DNA from: Plantago major
Taxonomy: Eukaryota > Streptophyta > Magnoliopsida > Lamiales > Plantaginaceae
Assembly (NCBI GenBank): GCA_026545765.1
Contig: CM048839.1
Location: 24,242,566-24,306,565 of the forward strand
DNA: 64,000 bases
Direction of reading: 5' to 3'
Shown: piece by piece, positions 1 through 10,893 of the stretch
Layout: each line of letters begins with the position of its first letter
How positions within the stretch are numbered: position 1 is the first letter of the stretch
Notes under the pieces: model-generated
The model's input: the letters and a program-made list of their open reading frames with translations, nothing else
Databases searched by the model: none
What the model was told of the DNA's origin: nothing
Program-made: the position numbers and the translations under genes

Positions 1-762
1 CGGACAGGCTTTTTTCTCACCCGCTACTCATATAACTCTTTGCACCAAACTCTTTTAAGACTTTTCAAAGATTCTCGGTACTGTGTAAGTCTAAGTTGGA
101 TTGCTTTGATGATGCTTACATGATGACGCTCGCTTGTTACATGATGATGATCAAAAGTTGGGGGACTTGATCATGTTCCTGTAAAGTCAGTGTAGAAATT
201 AATCTAATATTAGTTATCCCATTTTACGCACCATAAAATCTGATACAATTATCGTTTTAAATCATTTCAAAATAAGTACTTTATAAATTACTAAAACGGA
301 AAAAAGAAGCTATCCACACTACACTAAAAAATTTAGAATAATAAATCCTCCCTTACACACAAATTAACAATCTTTCCACTAAAATGACCATTTTTATCAC
401 ATATTATGTTTTATAATTTATTTTAATTTTCCATGGAAAAATACACTTCTATACTAATGGCTGAATTGTTATTCTCAACATTCTTTACTATATTGAAGCA
501 AAAATATTATGATAAAGACAATTTTGAATTGTGGGTACAAGACCTTTGACATGTAGTAAGACCTATTGGTCATGCAATTTGGGGTGATAATTTTGTTTTT
601 CATACCTATTGCCGATTCCTCTTACATCTATTAATAGAGATGCAAATGCAAACTATCTTCTTCACCTCTACACCTCTCTTCATCTCCCTCTACATCTTCT
701 AATAAACAACACCAGAGAGAAAAACCCGCCTGCGTTTCGCGCACACAAGAAAACAAGCCAGC
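1..762 (+). repeat. Duplicated 5' flank of LTP-1
   Basis: This block is the upstream half of a segmental duplication. It aligns with 18397-19158 at a constant offset of 18396, with no indel and only scattered substitutions (for example acatgatgatg versus acatgttgatg near 160). A more diverged copy lies at 34855-35342 plus 40167-40420, split there by a Helitron-type insertion. It holds the promoter and 5' UTR of the lipid-transfer protein gene. No other coding region is visible. The gap-free match suggests the LTP-1 and LTP-2 units separated recently. Confidence 0.85.
629..636 (+). promoter_or_regulatory. Altered TATA box of LTP-1 (TATTAATA)
   Basis: The site lies 134 bp before the ATG. In LTP-3 and LTP-4 the same position reads TATAAATA, a canonical plant TATA box; here and in LTP-2 it reads TATTAATA. 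The surrounding bases (rest of the hexanucleotide, then gagatgcaaatgc) are conserved in all four copies, so the register is secure. Weaker TBP binding is an inference. Confidence 0.6.
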
Positions 763-1050
763 ATGAACACCAAACTAACATCCCTAGCAATCTGCATTGC
801 ACTGTTCGTGCTTGTTGCACAAGTTGAGGTGACAACTGCGGTGACTTGCGACCCTCTGCAGCTGAGCCCTTGTTCATCTGCGCTTAGTACTAAAGTCAAA
901 CCGAGCTCGTTGTGCTGTGCCAAGGTCAGGGAGCAGAGGCCTTGCATCTGCCAGTACCTGAAGAATCCTAAATTTTATAGGATCGGTCATTCTAAAGCTG
1001 CCGAGAGGATCGGGAGAGCTTGCGGGTTGGTGGCATATCCTAAGTGCTAG
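763..1050 (+). CDS. nsLTP2, intact copy (LTP-1)
   Basis: Encodes 95 residues. A hydrophobic signal peptide of about 26 residues (MNTKLTSLAICIALFVLVAQ...) is followed by a mature domain of about 69 residues starting VTCDPLQ. The eight cysteines have spacing C-x7-C-x13-CC-x8-CxC-x23-C-x7-C, the plant type-2 non-specific lipid-transfer protein pattern of four disulfides around a lipid-binding cavity. The usual last spacing is about 5-6, so 7 is slightly long. Such proteins are secreted and bind lipids in the cell wall or cuticle, with roles in wax or suberin transport or defence by family knowledge. Single exon, as usual for type 2. The ATG is preceded by a conserved 5' UTR and the altered TATA box. 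It is one of four copies in the window and one of two that are intact. The physiological ligand cannot be told from sequence. Confidence 0.93.
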   Translation: MNTKLTSLAICIALFVLVAQVEVTTAVTCDPLQLSPCSSALSTKVKPSSLCCAKVREQRPCICQYLKNPKFYRIGHSKAAERIGRACGLVAYPKC

Positions 1051-2746
1051 ATTCTTCTGTGCCACTCTTACTCACTACATGAGCATCACAATAAGTTAGC
1101 CATTTCTGGTGGCTTTAGTTTTATACTTTTACTTTACTATGTATTGCCCTGTTTTCACTCTGTTCTCAGAACAGAACTTGAGAATTGTATACTTATTATG
1201 GTTTTGTAACATTGGTGTGTTTATTATAGTTATAAAAGTGCCTATTAAGTGAAAATCATTTGTCCATTTGGTGATACACTGATACTAATAACTAATAAGA
1301 TATAGTATTAAATTATACACAATTAACTATGATTTGTAGTTGCTTAATGGTTAAAAATACACACCATCCTCACTGAGAAAGACATCCACCTTACTAATTC
1401 AAGAAATCAAAATGCACCACTTGTGATACTGTTTTCTAACATAAAGGAGAGGACAGCAGTGATGGTATCGTCCACTCAAAATTCGAGAACGAACTTTCCT
1501 AACACATGCACTCAGTTATGTATAATTCAAAGACTTTTCCTGTGGTTTAAATCAAACTCTTTATTTGGACGGGATTTGATACGTAAACTGTCACATAACA
1601 CCAATTCTCGCACAGTGTTCCGGGACACTGAATACAACATCTAAAAAAATATGAAAGATAGAGTATGCACAATAAAATGACTCAGGTGTTTAGCTTTCTA
1701 GCAAATTATAAAGATTGCACAAAATCTTATGATGATCTATTGGAAACGCATAGTTGAAGACAACTATGTATTGTTAGCTATATTCTATTAATGTGGTCTA
1801 AATATACACTTATTATTTTGATATATATTTAGTCTTTTATTTCTGATGGAATTCTTATTGTAACTAAAGAAACCTATTAGGATTCGACTTTGATGTTAAG
1901 AAGGATTCTAATCTTTATCTAACTCTTTTGCTTTAGGTTCTAGCCCCTCTCTCTCTCTTTCTATATAAACACACACACACTAGTGATTGAGCACCGCGCT
2001 CATCGCAGTGCCATGCACATTATTTTTTTCTTTTTATATGTATAATAAACTCAAATTATTGAATCTTTCAGCTAGTTAAGTGCATCTCACATGTGTTTTG
2101 TGTACTATAGTTCGTATTGTATTAGCTTTTGTTGTTTAGTATCTCTACATCTCGCATAACTTTCGTAGATTTTGAAAAACTTCACTCATTATAAAAACTA
2201 GAAACTAATTCACACATAGTAATTAAAAATGATACTTTAATCACAAAGTCTTCTGAACTCGGTATCTAAATAGCTTATCTAGAGACGGATCTATGCTATA
2301 AAAAAGCATCAATGTGATTTAATCAAAACATCTCTATTGATAACAAATTGTGTTTTTCGTATATATGAAAAAACATTAATGTTGATAACATAGACATTTT
2401 GATTAACAATATCGATGATTTTTTACGGTATATATGTAGATAAGTTATCTAGATATTGTATATCAGGAGACTTACTTTTCTTTTATACTTTTAGCTATAC
2501 ATTTTGCCAGGAGAGAAACAAACTATAAACTTTTATGCCTTCAACACTTTTGAGACAAGTATGTATAAACATTGGAAGCGAAAGGAACGACAAAAGTCTT
2601 GAAGTATTGAAATGTTCTTTAGTCCGATTAAATAGTAAGAAGATGCCATAAGAAAGAAGCTAGATGAAGCGTCTGATCATATTTTTTTGTGAGAGAGACT
2701 TGCTTAAGATGAAGCGTCTGTTCCTGTTGAAATGAAAGAAGATGAG
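1051..2746. repeat. Duplicated 3' flank of LTP-1, no gene
   Basis: Holds the 3' UTR (conserved tract with tgttctcagaacagaactt near 1160) and AT-rich intergenic DNA. Positions 1051 to about 2010 match 40712-41688, and 2228-2746 match 47889-48398. In the second copy the segment 2010-2227 has been replaced by a CACTA element. A short CT/CA microsatellite lies at 1949-1980. ORFs here are short and unconserved; I see no gene. Confidence 0.75.
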
Positions 2747-2751
2747 GTCAA

Positions 2752-3646
2752 TGAAAATGCAAGTTGCACTTGATTAGTTAATCTTATCTTTCATGATTCA
2801 GTTCAATGTTTGTGTTTGTTGTTGTTGTTTGTGAACTGCAGGATTTCAATGTTGTGCAACATTGCGAAATAGTGCCGATACAATGTTGGAACAACATTAC
2901 GGACAACAGCAGACAACATAGAAACAAGCAGGCCAATTGGATTGATGACTTGGACTGGAAGCAATCAATTCGAATTTCTGCAGGAATAAGGAAAGAGTTT
3001 GAGTTGCTTTGGACATAAGGAATGCAATCTAAAGAGAGAATCTTTCAAGAATATTGTTGAAGAAAGCAAGAAGGAAATATATTGTTGAAGACACTAATAT
3101 GGGAATTTCCTTCTAGCTGATTATTGAAGAAAACAAGAACATGGAAAATTGCCTTTGCTGAGATCCTATTGCCTTTCGACTTGGATGGGAGCTGTCGATA
3201 TCTCAAGTATATATACAAGGATTTAGCCGAGCAATCATGAGCCTTTCTTGATGATCAATCGAGATTTTATTAAAAGAGTTTAGGCTTCTTGTTTTCTGCT
3301 AGCTTTAGAGTTTGTCTAAGAGTATTCATTGTTGGAATAACTCTTTCAAACATCGACCTAGAATAGCTTTTACTGTTGGTTCTTCTAGGGCTAGTTTTGG
3401 TTGTTTAATCAATCGTTTGTGATTGTATTAAACCTAGTTGATTAGATCTACTTTTCCTGTCAGTAGATATTTTGCCTAAGGCGCTGCCAGTATATTTTCT
3501 ATATATTGGCTTGGTAATAGAAGTTTCATTCTTATTCATCCGCTGCCATCTGTTTGCTATGTTGAAGACAATGTTGAACAACATTGTTGGCAACATTGTC
3601 TATTGATCTTGTTTCAAGTACCAATCCGGGATCTTAAGTTCTAACA
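2752..3646 (+). repeat. 5' LTR of retrotransposon 1
   Basis: 895 bp, starting TGAAAATGCAAG and ending ...TTCTAACA. Contains three tight palindromes of AATGTTG with CAACATT (2848-2865, 2882-2898 and 3568-3587, arms of 7-9 bp with loops of 2-3). A likely TATA element (tatatatacaagg) is near 3211. Nearly identical to 8204-9099. Confidence 0.9.
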
Positions 3647-3648
3647 AG

Positions 3649-3660
3649 TGGCATCAGAGC
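3649..3660 (+). other. Primer-binding site of retrotransposon 1
   Basis: TGGCATCAGAGC begins two bases after the 5' LTR. It matches the usual plant copia site TGGTATCAGAGC, complementary to the 3' end of initiator methionine tRNA, with one T-to-C change. Confidence 0.8.
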
Positions 3661-3701
3661 CAGCCACCTAACTACTGGTGTCTGGATTTGGTACTACTAC
3701 A

Positions 3702-4325
3702 ATGGAAGTTGCAAACTCAAGTGTCTACAGGCCACCTATGCTTGATGGATCGAACTACCACTACTGGAAAATCAGGATGAGGACATACATCAAGTCCATT
3801 GAATGTCGAGCTTGGAGATCTGTTCTAGAAGGATTTGTCTGGCCTACTGAAGGACCTGATGCTGATGGAGATATTGTTCCCATACCTGAAGAACGCTTCC
3901 TTTGCGGTGACTTTCTTTTAAGCTCTTACAATGAAAAAGCTTTAAATGCCATTTTTGGACATGTTGATGCTCATATGTTTAAAATCATTCAAAATTGCAC
4001 TACTGCTAAACAAGCTTGGGACTTACTTCAGAATCATTGTGAAGGTGATAATAGTGTCAAACAAACTAAACTTCGAATGCTTTGGTCAAAATTTGAAAAT
4101 CTGAGAATGGAAGAAGTTGAAACCATTGATTCTTATTTTGAAAAGCTTTTGACTTTGTCTAATGATGTTCAACTTCTTGGTGATGCTATTTCCAACAAGC
4201 AATCGATTTCTAAAGCCATCGTTCTCTCTCTTCAAAATTTGACACTAAAGTTACTATTTTGGAAGACACTCACAATCGGCTACTATGGATTTTCATACCT
4301 TGATGAACAATTTGAAAAATTTTGA
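3702..4325 (+). pseudogene. gag (copia, UBN2-type) of retrotransposon 1, truncated
   Basis: The first in-frame ATG is at 3702 (MEVANSSVYRPP); the frame is open upstream from a GTG, but that is not a plausible start. The protein has the copia Gag entry motif LDGSNYHYWKIRM and then a helical UBN2-like region (AKQAWDLLQNHCEG, LRMLWSKFENLRMEEVETI). It reads about 205 residues and hits a stop at 4323. Beyond the stop, frame-broken Gag remnants continue: an acidic LELESGSDDYEDM segment near 4395-4440 and a zinc-knuckle remnant CFECQGWGHYRMN near 4594-4635 whose final cysteine is lost. Intact relatives would run into protease. The structural protein is therefore non-functional here. Confidence 0.85.
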
Positions 4326-5319
4326 GATAATTGATAACGAAAGAAAAGATCGAAAATCCTTAGTATGTCCCTTCACTCTAAATCTAAAGCTAAAGTTCTT
4401 GAGCTTGAAAGCGGTAGTGATGATTACGAAGACATGGTGAAGAAGCCTACAATGACTTAGTTAGGAAAATTGAGAAACTTAGATTCAGGAAGAATTCTAA
4501 TAGAGGCTCTTGAGCAACTCAAAAGGAACTAGAAATTTCAAAAGAAAAGCGTGTGTCTAACTCTAGCCCTAGTCTTAGTAAACTTAGTAAAGTTAGATGT
4601 TTTGAATGTCAAGGATGGGGCATTATCGAATGAATATGCTAACACTCTTGAAAGGAGAAAAGACTATGCTTGCTTGTCTCGTGATGTTTAGGATAATGAG
4701 CAGGAAGGCGATGATCCGAAGTTCATGCCAAAGCCCTATCTCATTACGAACAATGTTGAGAAACAATGTTGGTCCAACATGGATAGTCCAACATTGACAA
4801 AGAAGTCTTTTTCGACTATGATGATTCTCAAAGCGTGAAACACTTTTACGGACTAACCACGAGGAATCGGTTTCTACTAATGTTTTGTATGCATGGTTCG
4901 GTTGATCTATCTGCAGATTATCCTTGGGAAGAGTCGAATCGATGAATGAAAACAATGTTGAGTCAACATTGACATCAACATTGTCTTTTCAAAAGTCTCT
5001 TGATGTCTCTATCCGGAAAGGCTTTGTACCCAAGAATAGACGAGGTTGTTGCAGTCTTGAGCAGTTAAAGACACTACTCACGAGAAAGCGTCATCGAACA
5101 CGAAAAGGTGTCTAAACCAAGAACTCCGGTGGTGTACAAGGAGAAATTGTCAATCTTGTGAAATGATGACCTGACATTGAGCTCAACATCACAGTGAAAT
5201 TCCATCGGCGGTACCCATGAGATGAGCATGATAGGTGAACCCAAGACTCCTATGGCTAATGGTCTTATGCTCATGAGAATCGATGTTGGAGATGATGTTG
5301 ACCTAACATTATCTGAACA
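4326..5319 (+). other. Decayed gag tail and deletion junction
   Basis: Apart from the zinc-knuckle remnant this stretch has no long open frame. It contains several AATGTTG/CAACATT pairs (4751-4800, 4954-4970, 5283-5312). No integrase or polymerase motif could be found, so the missing pol portion was probably lost by internal deletion in or near this stretch. Confidence 0.6.
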
Positions 5320-5964
5320 ATGACTCATGACCTTCTATATATCTATCAACGATACCTCACATCATGTTTTATGTGTGTGTTTGTGCAGTGTCGATCTAAC
5401 CCTAAAATCCCACACCTGATTGTTCTTAAAAGATTTTTCATATATATATCAAGAACTGTTAATCTTAGATTATGGTATGCATGTGATACAAACACTAATC
5501 TAGTGGGATTTAGTGATTCTGATTGGGCTGGTGTTCTAGATGATAGAAAATACACTAGTGGAGGTTGCTTTTATCTTGATTCTAATTTAATGTCATGGTA
5601 TTTCAAGAAACAGAACAATGTGTCACTCTCATATGTTGAATCTGAACATGTAACATCTGGGAGTTGTGTTACTCAATTGATATGGGTGAAAAATATGCTG
5701 CATGACTTTGGTCGACAATGTGATACCTTGTTGATGTTCTGTGATGACCTTAGTGCCATAAATAATTTTAAGAAGCCGGTTTTGCCCTCACGCACGAAAC
5801 ACATAGACATTAGGCATAATTTTCTTAAGGATATGGTCAATCTGCAAGTAATAGTCATACAACACTTAGATACAACCAATCAACTTGCAGATATTTTTAC
5901 CAAACCATTAGATTGTGAGAGATTCTTCAGTCTTAGGAGATCTCTTGATTTGTGCTCTTTGTGA
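5320..5964 (+). pseudogene. pol C-terminus: RNase H of retrotransposon 1
   Basis: About 215 residues of open frame. From roughly residue 25 it reads as the copia pol end: SNPKIPHLIVLKRFF, then the RNase H aspartate in GFSDSDWAGVLDDRK, the glutamate in SYVESEHVTSG, and the closing TKHIDIRHNFLKD and NQLADIFTKPLD motifs that end copia polyproteins. The upstream reverse transcriptase is absent, and the first 20 residues look like read-through of unrelated DNA. A broken fragment without a credible start. Confidence 0.85.
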
Positions 5965-8203
5965 TCTTCAATGTTGAAACCAGTGTTGACTCAACATCAC
6001 AGTCAACACTTGAAAAAAGTGATGTGTTTTTGTTGCCTTTTGATTTTTTTTTATTTTTTTGTGTGTGTGTGTCTATGTGCTTTCTGTGCTTCTGTACTGG
6101 TCTATGGTTGTTCCTACTTTGTAGCTTACAGTGGTGATGCTTAGGGGTTGAAAGGCTATTTGAAATCAAGGTTGAAAGGGATCGAGTCTCTTATGTGTTT
6201 GCTTTATGTAAAATCCACTTTTGCTGTTTTTTGGCTATTTTTACTCGTACCTTGACTCACACTTGATGTTGCCTCCTGTCCTTTATGCTTAATAAATCTG
6301 ATGAATTATGATAAAAAGGGCTCGAAATGTTTCCGTCGAGGATCGTGTTGGGCAGGTTTCAAATACTATCCAGATATCGACGTGGCCAATGTGTCATATG
6401 TCGTGAGGGTTGATGACTGTCAGAAACCGACCGCAAAAAGTGTCGATTCTCGTGTCTTTTGGTTCACTTTCTGAGTACCAAATTACCAAATGTGGTAAAT
6501 TGAGTGATTTTATGCCATGAGACGTGTGTTTGCCTAACTCCGCATAGGCTTCGGCTTTGGAGCGGATTCATACGTGTTCCAATTATTTGACATGGTTCAC
6601 GGTCTCATGGTCACCCCCACTCAAACTTATGCTAATTGTTCAATTTACTTTTTGAGGCAATGTTGAGTGTGTTTCTTTGGTATTCCTTTCTCTCTCTGTC
6701 TTTGCCTGCAGCATCAGTGGTGTTAATCGAATCTGCACATCTTGAGACTTGGTTTTCTGGCTGACTTACATTAAGAGTGGTCTGATTTCCCGATGTTGTC
6801 ATCAATGTTGAGTCAACATGCTGGTCATCATTGGCTGTCCTTGGAGTACTTTCTGACTTATATTTGCTCTTTTTTATATGTGCTTCTCTATCTGACCTTT
6901 CTGTGTGTTTTTGGGTTTGAGGGGGAGTAGGTCTGAGGTGTTTCAGGTCTAAGGTGTTTCATTGGGGTTTGGGGTTTTTGCTTTCCTGTTCTTGCATTTC
7001 AAGTCATTATTTAAGATCAAGATTTTTAGTGTCAACCTCCCTAGGGTTTATCTGTTTATCTAATTACTATGACTTGACGGATAACTGTTTTACTTGCAAC
7101 TTTAATCTTTTATTAACAGTTGTGCACAGTTTCTGTAGCATTGACATATATTTGCAGGATCTTTTAAGGCAAACCCAACAACACCCATCATGACCATCCA
7201 CTCTTATCCTAACACTGCTCTTCAGCTAATCCAACCTCTATTCCTGATTCACGCCTCGGCCGATCCAAATTCTCTTCACCTTCGCTATCACCTTGGTCGC
7301 GATGTTGAACTCAATGTTTTCAACATCATTCTCCAACATTGCACAGTTCTTATTGCAGGTCCTAGTCCACAACTCATTGCATGTCTTCTTGTCTCCTTCT
7401 GTGAACTTGGTTGAATAATCTGAGAGATATCTTTCTTCTCAAACAAAAAAGGGAAGAGAAGAGATTGAACAAAAAGCTAACATACTTTATTTTGTTATAT
7501 TGCTCTCGTCTAATGTTGAGGGGAGTTACGTAGTTTCATGCTGTTATATTTGTTTGTGTCTAACAAGTTTGTTCGGTGTGTTTTGTGAAGAAAGACAAAG
7601 GGAGATTGAATAGTGCGATGTTGATCGCAATGTTGTGTCAACATTCGAGACGACTTTCTTGCTGCGTATCTTTGCGATTCTACGCAAGTTTGTCTTTATT
7701 CACTAACTACTGAGTGCAGGAATTGTCAAAAGAAGTATGATATGATGCCCATGATGTGTTCAAAGGAGATGAGTAGACAAAGACATAAGAGGGAATTTGA
7801 AAGTGCATATTTACAGCAATGTTGAGTTCTGTGTTGACTCAACATTGTCCATCAGCATTGATCGATTGGACTTTATCTTTCAGTTCCCAACAAAGGATTC
7901 CTCTTGACTTGTTTAAATCCTACTTGTTCGATTTGACTAACAAACTGGTTTTAGGTTGTGTGAAGGAAGATCAGAATTAAGGATCAGAATTAAGGGGGAG
8001 ATTGAAAGTGTGATTTAGTGCACTTTGTTTAGTAATTCAACCTTTCTTCGTAACATAACCGGTTCAATGTTTGTAGTTGTTTTTCTATGAATATTTTGTA
8101 GGATATATCAAGTTGGGCTCAAACATGCTTATTGGATCAAAAGGAATCAATGAGCCCAAAGGAATGCTATTGCTTGATGAAAGACTAAGATTAAGGGGGA
8201 GAT
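5965..8203 (+). other. Non-coding 3' internal region of retrotransposon 1
   Basis: About 2.2 kb between pol and the 3' LTR without a recognisable gene. Sireviruses often keep an envelope-like ORF here; none is readable. Palindromic AATGTTG/CAACATT clusters recur (about 5970, 6805-6819, 7301-7340, 7629-7645, 7817-7850). Extra purine tracts resembling polypurine tracts occur near 6920 and 7993. The second is followed by gattgaaagtgtg, like the start of the LTR, suggesting a partial internal duplication of the PPT-LTR junction. Confidence 0.6.
8193..8203 (+). other. Polypurine tract of retrotransposon 1
   Basis: A purine run (aagggggagat) directly before the 3' LTR start TGAAAATG at 8204. This is the expected plus-strand primer position. 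Confidence 0.75.
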
Positions 8204-9099
8204 TGAAAATGCAAGTTGCACTTGATTAGTTAATCTTATCTTTCATGATTCAGTTCAATGTTTGTGTTTGTTGTTGTTGTTTGTAAACTGTAGGATTTCA
8301 ATGTTGTGCAACATTGCGAAATAGTGCCGATACAATGTTGGAACAACATTACGGACAACAGCAGACAACATAGAAACAAGCAGGCCAATTGGATTGATGA
8401 CTTGGACTGGAAGCAATCAATTCGAATTTCTGCAGGAATAAGGAAAGAGTTTGAGTTGCTTTGGACAAAAGGAATGCAATCTAAAGAGAGAATCTTTCAA
8501 GAATATTGTTGAAGAAAGCAAGAAGGAAATATATTGTTGAAGCCACTAATATGGGAATTTCCTTCTAGCTAATTATTGAAGAAAACAAGAACATGGAAAA
8601 TTGCCTTTGCTGAGATCCTATTGCCTTTCGACTTGGATGGGAGCTGTCAATATCTCAAGTATATATACAAGGATTTAGCCGAGCAATCGTGAGCCTTTCT
8701 TGATGATCAATCGAGATTTTATTAAAAGAGTTTAGGCTTCTTGTTTTCTGCTAGCTTTAGAGTTTGTCTAAGAGTATTCATTGTTGGAATAACTCTTTCA
8801 AACATCGACCTAGAATACCTTTTACTGTTGGTTCTTCTAGGGCTAGTTTTGGTTGTTTAATCAATCGTTTGTGATTGTATTAAACCTAGTTGATTAGATC
8901 TACTTTTCCTGTCAGTAGATATTTTGCCTAAGGCACTGCCAGTATATTTTTCTATATATTGTCTTGGTAATAGAAGTTTCATTCTTATTCATCCGCTGCC
9001 ATCTGTTTGCTATGTTGAAGACAATGTTGAACAACATTGTTGGCAACATTGTCTATTGATCTTGTTTCAAGTACCAATCCGGGATCTTAAGTTCTAACT
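8204..9099 (+). repeat. 3' LTR of retrotransposon 1
   Basis: 896 bp, close to identical to 2752-3646, with differences seen at about eleven positions (for example gcagg versus gtagg, cgctgcc versus cactgcc, and the terminal A-to-T). It carries the same three palindromes. Followed at once by GTCAA. Confidence 0.9.
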
Positions 9100-9104
9100 G
9101 TCAA

Positions 9105-9187
9105 TTAATATTGAATTTAAATAAACATTGGGAAATTTTATTTTGAAGGGCAAATTAGTACATTCACTTGGTACCAAACCTTGAAAG

Positions 9188-9275
<88 letters not shown>

Positions 9276-10004
9276 TGGGTGCGCTTGCCTTCGTACGCCA
9301 TTCTACAACACTCTAAAGTGGCATAGACTCAGATTCTCTATTCCACACCCATCGTTTCTTGTTTTGCAGAATAAGGCAGAATACTAGTAGCTGTGCTTTT
9401 GACTTTGCAGAGCTTGAATGATGTCAGGAGGTAAGTCCTAGATTAATTTTATCTTATATGCATGTGATAAGAATCAACTTTCATAATTTAGTTCACTGAA
9501 TTCTTAAGAATCCTCTATAGAAAATAACCACAAAACCTAGCAAACCAATTGAGAAACACACAGAGAAATATGAGATTAGCTATTCTAGCTTTTTGTTGCA
9601 GCTCGTATTGTTTCTTGATGTACTCTACCTCCATATATATTGTAGAAAAACGTCCAACATGAAGTAGAGTCCAAGTTACTGCTGCTTTGTTTAAGATCAA
9701 CATGATATCAGATTATTCTTGGTCTCGAAAAACTTCTCCAAGCAAATCTTCTTTCCTTTCACATTCTCCAAGTATACTAGTTCATGTAGAACTTGTATAT
9801 TCCGGTTCCTAAACATCAACCACGTCCAAAGAAGTATTTCCAACTGGTAAACAAAATTCCAATATGCTAACCAATAAGAAAGTCTCCACGACATATACAA
9901 CTTTATCCGAAGTATATATATGTAGGCCTTTCACTCGTACATATATTATGATTCCTCTTGACTCCTTAACATAAAACATCAATACAAAGCCAACTAAACT
10001 CATT
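9105..10004. repeat. Rest of the LTP-1 downstream block, with TA microsatellite
   Basis: Resumes the duplicated block after retrotransposon 1 and matches about 48399-49328. Contains a (TA)n tract at 9189-9241, then poly-T and (GT)n to 9276; the paralogue has a longer (AT)n tract at about 48509-48592. Within it 9640-9800 also resembles 17758-17910 and 34202-34360, an older internal repeat. Short ORFs are simple-repeat artefacts; no gene seen. Confidence 0.7.
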
Positions 10005-10020
10005 GGTGTAATTGTGAAAA

Positions 10021-10491
10021 TCGCAAAGTGGTAGCAGAAGGTGTGTCTTGGACTCTGTGTCCCGGCCGGCCATTCACGCAGTGTCCGGATTATGTAAGTT
10101 TACTTCACCACTATATTATGTTTTCTGTGTATAAATGTATATGGATGTCATTTTGGTTTATCCATGTTTAAGTGAATTTGATGTTAATTGATATATATTA
10201 TTACGTTTTATGATATAGCCGTATGGGTATCGATATTTCCGTTGGGAGAGTGATCCTCTGGAGTATAAGGTTCAACAAGTGATGTTAAAGCTGCGTGAGG
10301 AGAAAGAAATGGCCCTAATTAATGAAGCACAGTATCAGTACATGTATGAGTGTGCTCTTGAAGATAAGAAGAAGCTCGAACTTGAGTTGGATGAGAATGT
10401 CTCCAAGGTAAGCAAGTACCGTAAACTGGCATTGGGGTTAGCTGTAGTTGTGGTGGCTTTGTTTGTGCCAATTGCTATGAATGTTGTTTAG
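10021..10491 (+). pseudogene. zf-GRF protein gene fragment (two exons)
   Basis: The exon ending at 10096 reads SWTLCPGRPFTQCPDY and stops at a GTAAGT donor. After an intron, an exon from about 10220 (preceded by atatag) continues in phase with PYGYRYFRWESDPLE. Together they match the second half of a GRF-type zinc finger (pattern SWT..NPGRRF..CP..GC.YF.W). A charged coiled-coil-like region follows (LREEKEMALINEAQ, EDKKKLELELDE), then one C-terminal hydrophobic segment (LALGLAVVVVALFVPIA) and a stop at 10491. The first half of the finger, with its leading cysteines, is missing; the gene is cut at about 10040 by sequence repeated at 13799-13846. Such GRF proteins are widespread and often transposon-associated in plants. 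Function unknown. Confidence 0.65.
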
Positions 10492-10893
10492 ATGTATTAG
10501 TATTGGTAGTGCTTAGAAGGTGTGTATTGGGTAGGTATTATCATAATTGACTATTGAGAAGTAGAACAGTGATCATAATTCATCTTGTTTTCCTGGTTTT
10601 AGATGTAATAATTATGATCACCTCACCATGTGTTTTGTTGAGACTATGAAATGAAAGTTGTCTATTTATGGTGATAAAAGTTATACTATGTTTTCCTTAT
10701 GTCCTTTTTGTTGAAATTGCTGTCTTTTTTGTTAAAATTGCATTGTAAATATAAAGCACAAGACAAGATAAGAACTGGACTATATATATTCATAATAGGA
10801 TAAGTTACAGGGAAAATGATCCAGTTCATCTAATACACTGAAAATTAAAAACATAAACCTAAGACAACATAAACATTAAACATAACTACTAAA

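Larger units (their letters stand above)
2752..9099 (+). mobile_element. LTR retrotransposon 1 (Ty1/copia, Sirevirus-like), internally deleted
   Basis: A complete LTR-bounded element with direct LTRs 2752-3646 and 8204-9099 (TG...CA; the last base of the 3' LTR is T instead of A). It is flanked by the 5-bp target duplication GTCAA at 2747-2751 and 9100-9104. The paralogous block near 48394 has the uninterrupted empty site (gaggtcaattaatatt), so insertion came after the segmental duplication. A primer-binding site follows the 5' LTR and a purine tract precedes the 3' LTR. Inside are a broken gag and the RNase H end of pol. Protease, integrase and most of reverse transcriptase are missing, so it is non-autonomous. 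About a dozen differences between the LTRs (~1.2%) point to a fairly recent insertion. Assignment to Sireviruses rests on gag character and dispersed palindromes and is inferred. Confidence 0.9.

Noticed and set aside
1949-1980. CRISPR-like or regulatory array
   Set aside because: Just CT and CA microsatellite DNA; no repeat-spacer structure anywhere in the window and the genome is a plant's.
3678-3701. Upstream GTG start for gag of retrotransposon 1
   Set aside because: Plants rarely start at GTG; the in-frame ATG at 3702 matches the usual Gag start.
9181-9387. ORF starting with repeated YI residues (also at 48479-48709)
   Set aside because: Translation of the (TA)n microsatellite; differs between the two copies by repeat length and has no conserved downstream protein.
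10560-10625. Inverted repeat gatcataatt/aattatgatc as a MITE or terminator
   Set aside because: Arms are about 10 bp with no target duplication; could be chance in AT-rich DNA.
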